Positions 6,994 through 15,771 of a stretch of DNA of 20,187 nucleotides are shown in pieces. Position numbers and translations under genes: made by a program. The notes beneath the pieces were generated by a model. It was given only the letters and a program-made list of their open reading frames with translations, was not told the origin of the DNA and did not search any database. How positions within the stretch are numbered: position 1 is the stretch's first letter; every line of letters begins with the position of its first letter. Origin of the DNA: an uncultured Bacilli bacterium (GTDB lineage: Bacteria > Bacillota_I > Bacilli_A > RF39 > UBA660); contig CAKOKR010000024.1 of the NCBI GenBank assembly GCA_934095965.1, positions 1-20,187 on the forward strand, given 5' to 3'.

Positions 6994-8715
6994 ATGAATT
7001 TAAAGGATATGATAATTTTTTTAAAAAAATATTGCGGGGGAGAAAAAAAACTTTTTATTAAATCATTTGTTTTTTTATTTACTACTTCGATGATAGGAAC
7101 TTTGTATGGTTATTTATTTGGGCTTGCAATTGATAAAGCTCGCGTTAGTTCTTTTGGTTTAACAATAGCTGTATTATTTTTAATATATATTATAGATTTT
7201 ATTGATAACTTATTTTTTAATAGATGTGGAAGAATTTATGTAGAAAAGTGTGCTAATAATATAATGGAAAAAATTGGATGTGCTGTTTATGAAAAAGTAG
7301 GGTTGTTACCTGCGAGAGCTTTTGAAGAAAAATCTAGTGGAGAATTTATAAATCGAATTACTAATGATTCATCTACGATAGCAGATTCTTTCAGACAAAT
7401 TCTTAGAATAATAATATCACTTTTTACTTGTGCAATTGTATTTATATATATTTGTTTTAATTCATGGATAGTTGCTCTAGAAATAATTATTTATTTAGTA
7501 TTGTTTTATATTGTTTCGCATAAATATTTACCTAGTATTAAAGAAAAGCAGAAGGAAATAAATAAGGAAAAGGATAGAGCAGTTGCTTCTGTAAGTGAAT
7601 CTGTTCGTGGTATAAGAGAAATAAGAGCTTTAGGAATTAGAAAAAGTATGAATGATAATTTTAAAAATATAGTTAGAAATATATATTTTAAAATTAATAA
7701 GCAAATGATTACAGAAAGAAATTATAATGCTTGGATTTATATTTTAAATTGTACTTTAGAGTTTGTTATATTTACTACTTGTATCATTCTTATTATTAGT
7801 GGACATGGATCTTTTGCATTCTTTATGGCTATGACATATTATGTTTATAGATTTATGAATACGATTGAACTAATGATGAATTTATCTACAAGTATTCAAA
7901 AAATGAAAGTATCCATTGAGAGATTAAGTGAAATACTAGATAATAAATTATACAATGACGAAAAGTTTGGTATTGTTTCTAAGACTGATATTGATGGAAA
8001 TATTGAATTTAAAAATATAACATTTAAATATCCAAATGAAGAAAAAGAAACTTTAAAAGATTTTAATCTAAGTATTCCCACCAATAAAAAAGTAGCAATC
8101 GTAGGTAAAAGTGGGCAAGGAAAAACAACTATATTTAATCTTTTACTAAAATATTTTAAACCATCAAATGGTACCATTTATATTGATGATATACCTCTAG
8201 ATGACTTCACCGAAGAATCTCTAAGACAAAATATAGCAATAATTCGTCAAGAACCATTTTTATTTAATAAAACAATATTAGAAAATTTAAAAATAGTAAA
8301 TAACAAATTAACTTTAGACCAAATCCGTAGTTCCTGCAAACTTGCAGAAGTTGATGATTATATCATGAGTCTTCCAAACCAATATAATACCATGATAGGT
8401 GAGGGAGGCATCAATTTATCCGGCGGACAAAAACAACGTTTAGCAATAGCACGTGCACTACTTAAACAAAGTAAAATCATTTTATTTGATGAAGCAACAA
8501 GTGCTCTAGATAATGAAAACCAAAGTAAAATAAAACAAGCAATAGACAATTTAGTTAAAGACCATACAATCATAATCGTAGCACATCGTTTATCAACCAT
8601 AATTGATGCTGATATCATCTACCTAATCGAAGACGGAAAATTAATTGACCAAGGAACTCACAATGAATTAATAAAGAAAAATAAAACATACAAGAAACTA
8701 TATACAAATGAATAA
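6994..8715 (+). CDS. ABC exporter half-transporter (TMD-NBD fusion)
   Basis: 573 aa. An N-terminal six-helix exporter-type membrane domain (about residues 15-300) is fused to an ATPase domain. The ATPase has Walker A G-K-S-G-Q-G-K-T-T (371-379), Q-loop R-Q-E-P-F, signature L-S-G-G-Q (475-479), Walker B I-I-L-F-D-E-A-T (D499, E500) and H-loop A-H-R-L-S-T (His531). It should work as a homodimer, or as a heterodimer with a partner not seen here. The substrate cannot be read from the sequence. An ATG at 6985 lies inside mutS. I prefer the ATG at 6994, directly after the mutS stop, because AAAGGAT then sits 8 nt upstream. The tight join implies co-transcription with mutS. The 5' part uses visibly more T-rich codons than mutS. 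Confidence 0.93.
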   Translation: MNLKDMIIFLKKYCGGEKKLFIKSFVFLFTTSMIGTLYGYLFGLAIDKARVSSFGLTIAVLFLIYIIDFIDNLFFNRCGRIYVEKCANNIMEKIGCAVYEKVGLLPARAFEEKSSGEFINRITNDSSTIADSFRQILRIIISLFTCAIVFIYICFNSWIVALEIIIYLVLFYIVSHKYLPSIKEKQKEINKEKDRAVASVSESVRGIREIRALGIRKSMNDNFKNIVRNIYFKINKQMITERNYNAWIYILNCTLEFVIFTTCIILIISGHGSFAFFMAMTYYVYRFMNTIELMMNLSTSIQKMKVSIERLSEILDNKLYNDEKFGIVSKTDIDGNIEFKNITFKYPNEEKETLKDFNLSIPTNKKVAIVGKSGQGKTTIFNLLLKYFKPSNGTIYIDDIPLDDFTEESLRQNIAIIRQEPFLFNKTILENLKIVNNKLTLDQIRSSCKLAEVDDYIMSLPNQYNTMIGEGGINLSGGQKQRLAIARALLKQSKIILFDEATSALDNENQSKIKQAIDNLVKDHTIIIVAHRLSTIIDADIIYLIEDGKLIDQGTHNELIKKNKTYKKLYTNE

Positions 8716-8757
8716 AAAATTTTTAAGTGGCTTTATTGCAACTTGATAATAAATATT

Positions 8758-8785
8758 TTGTAAAATTAATAATCTATGGTATAAT
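8758..8785 (+). promoter_or_regulatory. Predicted promoter for the 8811 gene
   Basis: TTGTAA (8758-8763), 16-nt spacer, perfect TATAAT (8780-8785), followed by the ribosome site AAGGAG (8797-8802) before the ATG at 8811. It lies between the proposed start and an upstream in-frame ATG at 8727, which argues against the upstream start. Confidence 0.65.
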
Positions 8786-8810
8786 AAATTATCAAGAAGG
8801 AGAAATGCGT

Positions 8811-9308
8811 ATGGAAAAGATAATTCCAAATGGAACAGAAGTTTTAATATTTTTTAACTCAAAAAATAATTATGAAGAAGAAAGATTTATCAAAGGGGTA
8901 ATTATTTCTAGTAAAGAATCTGAAGATTTATCATATCATGGCAGTCCATGGTATGTCCAAATTTATAAGGTTCAAGATGAAAATGGTCAAATTTATGAAG
9001 CAACTCATCAAAGCCCATTATTCGGTGCATTCTACATAAGAACAATCGAAGGATATCTTGCATATCTAGAATACAAAATTAAAGAAAATCAAAAGAAAAT
9101 CATTGATATTGAAAATGAAAATATGAATCTTTCTAGTATCATTACATCATTAAGTCCACTACCACAAAGAAGACATGAAAAACCAGTAGTATCAAGTGAT
9201 AGTGAAGAAATTGCAAAAATGATAGAAAACTTCAAATATGAACCAAATAAAGAAACAGAAGTTTTAAACAAATATGATAATTTATTAACAAGAAAGAAAA
9301 ATGGATAG
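8811..9308 (+). CDS. Conserved-looking hypothetical protein with C-terminal coiled coil
   Basis: 165 aa, not recognised. The first about 85 residues look like a compact beta-rich domain (V-L-I-F-F, R-F-I-K-G-V-I-I, P-W-Y-V-Q-I-Y-K-V). A helical segment with coiled-coil character follows (about 88-118), then a polar, probably disordered tail rich in Glu, Lys and Ser. There is no signal peptide or membrane segment, so it is probably cytoplasmic. An in-frame ATG at 8727 would add 28 residues, but the promoter lies inside that extension and AAGGAG is 8 nt before the ATG at 8811. It ends head-to-head with the ZIP gene, 6 bp away, sharing one hairpin. Single-gene transcription unit. Confidence 0.75.
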   Translation: MEKIIPNGTEVLIFFNSKNNYEEERFIKGVIISSKESEDLSYHGSPWYVQIYKVQDENGQIYEATHQSPLFGAFYIRTIEGYLAYLEYKIKENQKKIIDIENENMNLSSIITSLSPLPQRRHEKPVVSSDSEEIAKMIENFKYEPNKETEVLNKYDNLLTRKKNG

Positions 9309-9320
9309 CATTAGCTACCC
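9290..9320 (-). terminator. Terminator of the ZIP gene, containing both convergent stop codons
   Basis: On the minus strand GGGTAGC (9320-9314), loop TAAT, GCTATCC (9309-9303) forms 7 bp with one G-U pair, then ATTTTTCTTTCT. One arm holds the TAG of the ZIP gene (9315-9317), the other holds the TAG of the plus-strand gene (9306-9308). There is no T-run on the plus-strand side, so it should act mainly on the ZIP transcript. Confidence 0.65.
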
Positions 9321-10109
9321 AAGTGCAACATCAAAGATCATCATAAGTAAAAATCCAAATATTGTAAATAAGGCCATTAGGTCTTTTTTTTCATTAGTTT
9401 GACTTTCTGGAATCAACTCCTGCACTACAACATAAATCATTGCACCACCCGCAAACGATAAAAGTATTGGTAAAAGTATTTGCACCTTTATAACAAGTAT
9501 AGCACCAATTACCGCAGAAATTGGCTCGACAATTCCACTTAAAGCTCCAAAGAAAAAAGCTTTAGTAGTACTCATTCCTTCTCTTCGAAGAGGTAATGAT
9601 ACTGCAGAACCTTCTGGAAAATTTTGTATACCAATTCCTATTGCAAGCATAACCGCTGACATAAGTGTTGCCCCATCTAAATTATAAAAAACAGAACCAA
9701 AAGCAACACCAATAGCCATTCCTTCAGGAATATTATGAAGTGTTATTGAAAATATTAACATTAAACTTCTTTTCATACTACTTGCATTATTATAATTTTT
9801 TGTTATCTTTCCAAATATTTTATCTCCGCAATAAAGCAGTAAACCACCCAAAAGTACTCCAATTGAAACAATCAACCATGAAATTAAATTCAGATTATTA
9901 GCCATTTCTATTGCAGGTGAAAGCAAACTCCAAAATGTTGCAGCAAGCATAACTCCTGCAGATAAACCAAGCATTGCATCCATTGTATTCTTATTTACTT
10001 TTTTAAAGAAAAAAACAACTGCTGAACCCATCGAAGTAATTGCCCAAGTAAACATTGATGCAACTAAAGCCTGCAATGGGTATGTTAAATTTATATACCA
10101 ATTAATCAT
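9315..10109 (-). CDS. ZIP family divalent metal transporter
   Basis: 264 aa, about eight membrane helices, typical length for a bacterial ZIP (ZupT/GufA-like) importer of Zn2+ and related divalent metals. The metal-binding signatures are present: T-L-H-N-I-P-E-G in helix IV, Q-N-F-P-E-G in helix V (Asn and Glu ligands) and a V-E-P in the next helix. The His-rich loop between helices III and IV that many ZIPs carry is absent here. The start has AAGGAG 5 nt upstream on the minus strand (complement near 10115-10120). The gene is monocistronic, divergent from lon and convergent with the 8811 gene. No Zur/Fur-type operator is evident. The metal cannot be assigned from the sequence. Confidence 0.93.
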   Translation of the reverse strand: MINWYINLTYPLQALVASMFTWAITSMGSAVVFFFKKVNKNTMDAMLGLSAGVMLAATFWSLLSPAIEMANNLNLISWLIVSIGVLLGGLLLYCGDKIFGKITKNYNNASSMKRSLMLIFSITLHNIPEGMAIGVAFGSVFYNLDGATLMSAVMLAIGIGIQNFPEGSAVSLPLRREGMSTTKAFFFGALSGIVEPISAVIGAILVIKVQILLPILLSFAGGAMIYVVVQELIPESQTNEKKDLMALFTIFGFLLMMIFDVALG

Positions 10110-10166
10110 ATTCGCTCCTTTTTATCTAATGTATTCTATGAACTAAAAAAAATATTGTGATTTTAC

Positions 10167-10195
10167 TTTACAAATTCCCATTAAAACGATATAAT
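10167..10195 (+). promoter_or_regulatory. Promoter of the lon operon
   Basis: TTTACA (10167-10172), 17-nt spacer, perfect TATAAT (10190-10195), followed by the strong ribosome site TAGGAGGT. No CIRCE inverted repeat or clear CtsR-type repeat is seen beside it, so there is no sign of heat-shock repressor control. Confidence 0.8.
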
Positions 10196-10222
10196 AACAT
10201 TTAAGTTTAGGAGGTACTCACT

Positions 10223-12490
10223 ATGAATTTTAACATTCCCGTAATATTACTTAAAAATTTGGTCATCCTTCCTAATCAGGAAATTAAAATAGAATTAAAT
10301 AACAAAATAAGTAACTTAGCAATTATTGAATCAAGTAAAAACTACAAAGGAGAAATTCTAGTTGTAGCACCAACTGATACTCTCGAAGAAGAACCAAGTG
10401 TTGAAGACTTACCCAAAGTCGGAGTAATTGCCAAAATAAAAAATAAAATAGATAAAGATGGAATCATCGAAGTAAAAATCCGTGGTATAAAAAGAGTAGC
10501 TATTTCAAAATACTTTCAAGAAAAAAATAATGTTGTATTATATAGTGAAGTCATGTATATTGACTTACCTCCACTAATTGAATCTGAAGAAAATGCAATA
10601 TTAAAAAAATTAATCAAAGTACTAAAAGAATACATAAATATATCAAAAACAATATCAAATGATATAATAAATTATGTAAGTAATTCAAAAGATTTAAATA
10701 AAATAACTGATGCTATAGCATCATTCTTACCATTTAATACAATTAAAAAACTAGAATACATGCAAGAAATAAATCCTTTAAATCGGGCTAAAACTCTAAT
10801 CAAAGACATGAATGAAGAAATAAAGTCTGTTGAACTTGATAATGAACTTGAAGAAAAAATGGAAGAGTCACTACAAAAAGAACAACGTGAATATATATTA
10901 AAAGAAAAACTTAAAACTATTAAAAATGAACTTGGAGAAGATAACTGGAAAAATCTTGAAGTCGAAGAATATCGTAAACTTCTTCATAAATTAAAAATTG
11001 ATAAAAAAACAAAAGAACACTTTGCTCATGAAATAGATAAATATGAAATAATGAGTGAAAATAGTCCAGAAGTTAGTGTGATGCATAACTACCTAGATTG
11101 GGTAATTAATTTGCCATGGAATAAAAGCACTAAAGAAACAGCTAACTTTGAGGCAGTATATAAAGATTTAAATAAATCACATTACGGTCTTGATGAAATA
11201 AAAACGAGAATAAGTGAATATATTGCAATTAAAAATTTAAATCCTAAGATTGCTAGTCCAATAATTTGTTTAGTTGGTCCACCGGGGGTAGGTAAAACAA
11301 CCATAGCAATGTCAATTGCAGCATCCCTAAATCGTGAATTTTATAAAATTAGTGTTGGTGGTTTAAACGATTCAACTGAACTAGTTGGTACAAGAAGAAC
11401 ATATCTTGCATCAAGCCCAGGTAAAATAATTCAAGGATTATATAAATGTAATTCAAATAATCCAGTTATGCTAATTGATGAAGTTGATAAAATGGTTAAA
11501 GACTTTAAAGGAGACCCAGCATCAACTCTTCTTGAAATATTAGATCCAAATCAAAATAAATATTTTATAGATAATTATATCGAAGAACCATTTGATTTAA
11601 GTAATGTTTTATTTATTTTAACAGCAAATAATGTAAATGATATACCTTTAGCTATTTTAGATCGTGTTGAATTAATTGAACTTAATAGCTATACAATATT
11701 TGAAAAAAAAGATATAGCACAAAATTACATGTTACCTAAAATATTACTTGAAAACATGGTATATGATAGCAAAATCAAATTTAGTGATGAACTATTATAT
11801 TTCATCATAAATAATTATACAGAAGAAGCTGGAGTAAGAGACTTAGATAGAGTATTATCATCTCTAGCAAGAAAAATAACTATTAACAATGTTAAAGTTT
11901 TAAATACAGAAAGAATAATTAAGTTACTTGGAACACCAAAATATCAAAAACTAACTATAAATGAAGATGAATATGGTGTAGTAAGTACTCTTGCAGTTGC
12001 AAGTATAGGTGGTATAGTTTCTAAACTTGAAGTAAGTCTAAATAAAGGTAGTGAAAAAATAACAATAACAGGTAATACCGGAGAAATTTTAAAAGAAAGT
12101 ATTTTGGTATGTTTAACTATGCTTAAAAATAAGTATAAATATAATTTTCATAACCAAGATATTCACTTGCATTTCTTAGATGCATCAACTAAAAAGGATG
12201 GTTCAAGTGGAGGATTACCTATTGCAGTTGCTATTTGTAGTAAAATAGAAGAAAAGAAAATATCAGATGATATAGCTTTTACCGGAGAAATAACCCTAAA
12301 TGGAAGTATTTTAAAAATCGGAGGACTCAAAGAAAAGCTTATCGCTGCATATAATAAGAATATCAAAGTAGTTTATATACCTACATCAAATATAGATGAC
12401 TTAAAAAATGTACCAAAAATAATTCTAGAACAAATTGAAGTTATACCTGTAAGTAATTTCAGTGAGGTATATACAAAACTATTTAAATAA
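10223..12490 (+). CDS. lon: ATP-dependent protease Lon
   Basis: 755 aa, slightly short for LonA (commonly about 770-810). It degrades misfolded and regulatory proteins in the cytoplasm as a hexameric AAA+ serine protease. The order is N-terminal substrate-binding domain (about 1-200), coiled-coil linker, AAA+ module with Walker A G-P-P-G-V-G-K-T-T (352-360) and Walker B V-M-L-I-D-E-V-D-K, then the peptidase domain. The Ser-Lys dyad is Ser662 in D-G-S-S-G-G and Lys705 in G-G-L-K-E-K, 43 residues apart as in E. coli Lon (679/722). The serine box departs from the usual D-G-P-S-A-G at two positions. It is first in a run with murF and tgt (25 and 16 nt gaps). Confidence 0.96.
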   Translation: MNFNIPVILLKNLVILPNQEIKIELNNKISNLAIIESSKNYKGEILVVAPTDTLEEEPSVEDLPKVGVIAKIKNKIDKDGIIEVKIRGIKRVAISKYFQEKNNVVLYSEVMYIDLPPLIESEENAILKKLIKVLKEYINISKTISNDIINYVSNSKDLNKITDAIASFLPFNTIKKLEYMQEINPLNRAKTLIKDMNEEIKSVELDNELEEKMEESLQKEQREYILKEKLKTIKNELGEDNWKNLEVEEYRKLLHKLKIDKKTKEHFAHEIDKYEIMSENSPEVSVMHNYLDWVINLPWNKSTKETANFEAVYKDLNKSHYGLDEIKTRISEYIAIKNLNPKIASPIICLVGPPGVGKTTIAMSIAASLNREFYKISVGGLNDSTELVGTRRTYLASSPGKIIQGLYKCNSNNPVMLIDEVDKMVKDFKGDPASTLLEILDPNQNKYFIDNYIEEPFDLSNVLFILTANNVNDIPLAILDRVELIELNSYTIFEKKDIAQNYMLPKILLENMVYDSKIKFSDELLYFIINNYTEEAGVRDLDRVLSSLARKITINNVKVLNTERIIKLLGTPKYQKLTINEDEYGVVSTLAVASIGGIVSKLEVSLNKGSEKITITGNTGEILKESILVCLTMLKNKYKYNFHNQDIHLHFLDASTKKDGSSGGLPIAVAICSKIEEKKISDDIAFTGEITLNGSILKIGGLKEKLIAAYNKNIKVVYIPTSNIDDLKNVPKIILEQIEVIPVSNFSEVYTKLFK

Positions 12491-12515
12491 TGTATAATAA
12501 TAAGGGAAGTGAAGT

Positions 12516-13886
12516 ATGAATACATTAGAAATTTATAAAAAATTAAAAATAGTAAAAATAATTAATGAAATAAATGTTGATATAGAAAATGTAACAATAG
12601 ATACAAGAAAAGTAAGTAAAAATTCATGTTTTATAGGTATCAAGGGTGAAAAAACAGATGGAAACATGTTATATAAGAATGCTTTTGATGCTGGAGCGAG
12701 TCTAGTAATTTTAGAATATTTCAATGAAACAGAAGAAAATATTAAATATTTAAAAGAAAATAATAAATCAGTTATTATAGTACCGTCATCAATCGAAGCA
12801 CTTGGATCTTTAGCAAAACTTAAAAGAAGTGAATTTTTTAGCCCAGTAGTAGCTGTAACAGGTAGTGCAGGAAAAACTAGTACAAAAGATATGATTTATA
12901 GTGTTTTAAAAGAAAAATATAAAGTACATAAAACTATAGGTAATCAAAATAACCATATTGGGTTACCTCTTACTATATTATCACTTGATAAAGATAATGA
13001 AGTTTTAGTACTTGAAATGGGTATGAATCACTTAAAAGAAATTAGTTATTTAACTTCTATTGCAAAACCAGATGTTGCAGTCATTACTAATGTTGGGACA
13101 GCTCACATAGGTAACTTAGGTAGTAGAGAAAATATTTTAAAAGCTAAATTAGAAATACTTGAAGGATTAAACCCAAGTGGAACAGTTATAATTAATAATG
13201 ATAATGATCTATTACATAAGTGGTATTTAGAAAATAAAGATAATTATAAAATAATAACAATTGGTATTAATGAATCTTCAGATTATATGCCTGTAATTAT
13301 TGAAAAAGGTGAATGGGGAACAACATTCTCATGTAAAAATACTATTTATAAAGTACCAGTTGGAGGAGATCATTTCATCTATAATGCTCTTTCTGCAATT
13401 GCAGTTGCCAATTTATTTAATGTATCAACTAAAGCAATTCAAGATGGTATAATTAATTTTGAACTAAGTTCAAATAGAATGAGTGTAAGTGTAACTGAAG
13501 GAATAACTTTAATAGATGACTCATATAATGCTAATTTTGATTCAATGAGTTATGCAATTAAGTATTTAGCAAGCTTACCTGGAAGAAGTATTGCAGTTCT
13601 AGGTTCTATGAAAGAACTTGGTAAATTCTCAGAAAATTTGCATCGTAAAATTGGTGTACTTGTAGAAAAAGAAAAGATTAATATTTTAATAACCGTCGGA
13701 GATGAAGCAAAATTTATTAATGAAGAAGCAATAAAAAATGGTTATAGTAAAAATACATCATATCATTTTGAAACAAATAAAGAAGCAATTGCTTTTATAA
13801 ATAGTATTAAAAGAAGTGAAGATAACATCTTAGTTAAAGCAAGTAATTCACTAAACTTTAAAGAAATAGTTGATAATATAAAATAA
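12516..13886 (+). CDS. murF: UDP-N-acetylmuramoyl-tripeptide--D-alanyl-D-alanine ligase MurF
   Basis: 456 aa, normal MurF length. This cytoplasmic ATP-dependent ligase adds D-Ala-D-Ala to the UDP-MurNAc-tripeptide, the last soluble step of peptidoglycan precursor synthesis. It has an N-terminal UDP-substrate domain with V-T-I-D-T-R-K-V and C-F-I-G-I-K-G-E. The P-loop is V-T-G-S-A-G-K-T-S-T-K-D (T115-D125). The central-domain signatures are E-M-G-M-N-H, I-T-N-V-G-T-A-H-I-G and K-A-K-L-E-I. The C-terminal domain has L-I-D-D-S-Y-N-A-N and a final S-N-S-L-N-F-K. The ribosome site is GGGAAG. It is probably co-transcribed with lon and tgt, with no terminator in either gap. Confidence 0.95.
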   Translation: MNTLEIYKKLKIVKIINEINVDIENVTIDTRKVSKNSCFIGIKGEKTDGNMLYKNAFDAGASLVILEYFNETEENIKYLKENNKSVIIVPSSIEALGSLAKLKRSEFFSPVVAVTGSAGKTSTKDMIYSVLKEKYKVHKTIGNQNNHIGLPLTILSLDKDNEVLVLEMGMNHLKEISYLTSIAKPDVAVITNVGTAHIGNLGSRENILKAKLEILEGLNPSGTVIINNDNDLLHKWYLENKDNYKIITIGINESSDYMPVIIEKGEWGTTFSCKNTIYKVPVGGDHFIYNALSAIAVANLFNVSTKAIQDGIINFELSSNRMSVSVTEGITLIDDSYNANFDSMSYAIKYLASLPGRSIAVLGSMKELGKFSENLHRKIGVLVEKEKINILITVGDEAKFINEEAIKNGYSKNTSYHFETNKEAIAFINSIKRSEDNILVKASNSLNFKEIVDNIK

Positions 13887-13902
13887 AGAAAGGAAATTAG
13901 TA

Positions 13903-15021
13903 ATGAAATTACAATTTAAATTAAATTATAAAGATCCAAATACGATGGGAAGACTTGGAACAATTACCTTTAATGGAAAAACTTATGAAACACCAATGTT
14001 TATGCCAGTTGGAACTAATGCAACAGTTAAAACGCTTTCTCCGGAAGAATTAGTGGATATTGGTTCAGGTATAGTTTTAGCAAATACATATCATTTATGG
14101 CTAAGACCTGGCGAAGATATCGTTTATAAGGCTGGTCAACTTCATAAGTTTATGAATTATCATGGACCAATTTTAACAGATTCCGGAGGATTTCAAGTAT
14201 TTTCCTTAGCAAAACCAAAAGATATTTCTGAAGAAGGTGTTAAATTTAAAAATCATTTAAACGGTGATAGCCTATTTCTAACACCAGAAAAGTCAATTGA
14301 AATTCAAACTAAATTAGGTAGTGATATCATGATGAGTTTTGATGAATGTGTAAAGTGGCCAAGTACTCATGAATATATGGAACAAAGTGTAGAAAGAACA
14401 CTACGTTGGGCTAAACGTGGAAAAGTGGTAAAAAAAGATAATGATCAATTATTATTTGGTATTGTTCAAGGTGGTGAATATCCAGATTTAAGACGTCATT
14501 GTGCTGAAGAATTAGTTAAGATGGATTTTGATGGATATTCTGTTGGAGGTACTTCTGTTGGTGAAGATAAACCTACGATGTATAAAATGGTTGAATATTC
14601 AACTCCATATTTACCTGAAGATAAACTTCGTTATCTAATGGGAGTCGGAGATCCAATTGATTTAATTGAAAATTCAATGCGAGGAATAGACATATTTGAT
14701 TGTGTAAGTCCAACAAGATTAGCAAGACATGGACATGCCTATACTAAGTATGGAAAAATAAATTTAAAAAATAGTAAATATAAAGAAGATTTTACTTCCA
14801 TAGATGATTGTGATTGTTATGCATGTAAAAACTATACTAAAGCATATATAAGACACTTAATTACTAATAATGAAACATTCGGAGCAAGATTACTTTCAAT
14901 CCATAATATTTATTTTCTGCATCAAATAATGAAAAATATTAGAATAAATATTAAAAATGGTACAATGAAAGAATATCGTGATGAATTTGTTAAAAATTAT
15001 TATGGAGATACCAATGAATAA
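13903..15021 (+). CDS. tgt: tRNA-guanine(34) transglycosylase (queuine tRNA-ribosyltransferase)
   Basis: 372 aa, full length. It exchanges guanine-34 of GUN-anticodon tRNAs (Asp, Asn, His, Tyr) for preQ1 on the way to queuosine. The catalytic aspartates are Asp93 in T-D-S-G-G-F-Q-V-F and the nucleophile Asp266 in I-F-D-C-V-S-P-T-R. The structural zinc site is Cys303, Cys305, Cys308 and His334. G-I-V-Q-G-G and G-V-G-D-P are also present. AAAGGA precedes the start. No preQ1 synthesis or queA gene is next to it in this window. The last codons overlap the start of the following small gene. Confidence 0.97.
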   Translation: MKLQFKLNYKDPNTMGRLGTITFNGKTYETPMFMPVGTNATVKTLSPEELVDIGSGIVLANTYHLWLRPGEDIVYKAGQLHKFMNYHGPILTDSGGFQVFSLAKPKDISEEGVKFKNHLNGDSLFLTPEKSIEIQTKLGSDIMMSFDECVKWPSTHEYMEQSVERTLRWAKRGKVVKKDNDQLLFGIVQGGEYPDLRRHCAEELVKMDFDGYSVGGTSVGEDKPTMYKMVEYSTPYLPEDKLRYLMGVGDPIDLIENSMRGIDIFDCVSPTRLARHGHAYTKYGKINLKNSKYKEDFTSIDDCDCYACKNYTKAYIRHLITNNETFGARLLSIHNIYFLHQIMKNIRINIKNGTMKEYRDEFVKNYYGDTNE

Positions 15022-15331
15022 AATAAATAAATATTCAATAACAGCATCAATAGTAATTATAAGTGGTTTACTTATCGGTGTAACATCTTATAAAGTAATA
15101 AAAAATCATAATGATAAACTAATACTTGTAAAAGAAAAGTATATCGTAGAAAGTGCCATTAAATGTATAAATGAAGAAAAATGTAATAGTGATAAAGTTA
15201 CTTTAAAAGAATTAGAAGAAAAAAAATATATTGAAAAGTTAGTTAATCCAGTAACAAAAGAATATTATAATATAGATTCATTTGTTACTTATGAAAATAA
15301 TGAATATGTATTTAAAAATATTCCCAATTAA
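15014..15331 (+). CDS. Small membrane-anchored, pseudopilin-like hypothetical protein
   Basis: 105 aa. The ATG at 15014 lies inside the last codons of tgt (8-nt overlap), with GGAG 7 nt upstream; an in-frame ATG at 14978 deep in tgt has no such support. A short cytoplasmic tail (K-I-N-K-Y) is followed by one membrane segment (about residues 8-26) and an extracytoplasmic domain. That domain contains A-I-K-C-I-N-E-E-K-C (two cysteines that could form a disulfide), T-L-K-E-L-E-E-K-K-Y-I, and N-P-V-T-K-E-Y-Y. This helix-then-loop pattern resembles pseudopilin globular domains, but the class III leader (G-F-T-L-x-E) is missing. In many Firmicutes yajC sits after tgt; this protein does not look like YajC. 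Function unknown. Confidence 0.65.
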   Translation: MNKINKYSITASIVIISGLLIGVTSYKVIKNHNDKLILVKEKYIVESAIKCINEEKCNSDKVTLKELEEKKYIEKLVNPVTKEYYNIDSFVTYENNEYVFKNIPN

Positions 15332-15364
15332 ATAAAGACTCATTTAGAATCTTTATTTTTTTTG
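15331..15364 (+). terminator. Terminator of the lon-murF-tgt operon
   Basis: AATAAAGA (15331-15338) pairs with TCTTTATT (15350-15357), 11-nt loop, followed by a run of T through 15364. Its stem begins at the last base of the small gene's stop codon. The 3' end of the opposite gene overlaps it. Confidence 0.8.
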
Positions 15365-15696
15365 TTTATTCCGAAGATTCCACCTAAAGTACTACATAAT
15401 AATAAAATAATATAATATATAATTGATGCAAAACTAAACTTATTTATAAATAAATTAATAATTATAAGTACTAATATAAGTAAACCACCAGTTTTTAATC
15501 CAACCATATATCCTTGCTTTAAAGCAAGATGTCCATTTCTAATACCAAGTATTAAAAACATTATACTATTAAATATAAATATTAATGCATTAGTTATAGT
15601 TTCATTTATACCTATTAAATTAAGTAAACTACATATTATAATAAGTAATATTAAAAATATTAAATAATATCCAATATATTTTATAAAGTTTTTCAT
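15340..15696 (-). CDS. TIGR04086 family membrane protein (YrzE-like)
   Basis: 118 aa with four predicted membrane helices (about residues 7-27, 36-54, 70-87 and 93-112) separated by short loops, ending in a basic tail K-K-N-K-D-S-K. The loop G-x-R-N-G-H-L-A-L-K-Q-G-Y-x-x-G and the four-TM layout match my memory of the TIGR04086/YrzE family, which in Bacillus lies in the tgt-yajC neighbourhood, as it does here. Function is unknown. I start at the ATG at 15696 because AGGTGAT on the minus strand lies 4 nt upstream; GTG/ATG codons at 15705 and 15702 fall within that ribosome site. It is convergent with the tgt operon and divergent from the DUF421 gene. Confidence 0.75.
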   Translation of the reverse strand: MKNFIKYIGYYLIFLILLIIICSLLNLIGINETITNALIFIFNSIMFLILGIRNGHLALKQGYMVGLKTGGLLILVLIIINLFINKFSFASIIYYIILLLCSTLGGIFGINKKNKDSK

Positions 15697-15771
15697 ACTC
15701 ATCACCTAATAAATTATATTATATATTGTTTAAAATATTACTTATTTACCCATAATAATTATGGTGATATT

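Noticed and set aside
8727..8810. N-terminal extension of the 8811 gene from the ATG at 8727
   Set aside because: The extension contains the likely promoter and has no ribosome site; AAGGAG stands before 8811.
12493..12498. TATAAT between lon and murF as a separate murF promoter
   Set aside because: There is no acceptable -35 box at the right distance, and the 25-nt gap fits co-transcription with lon. A weak internal start is possible.
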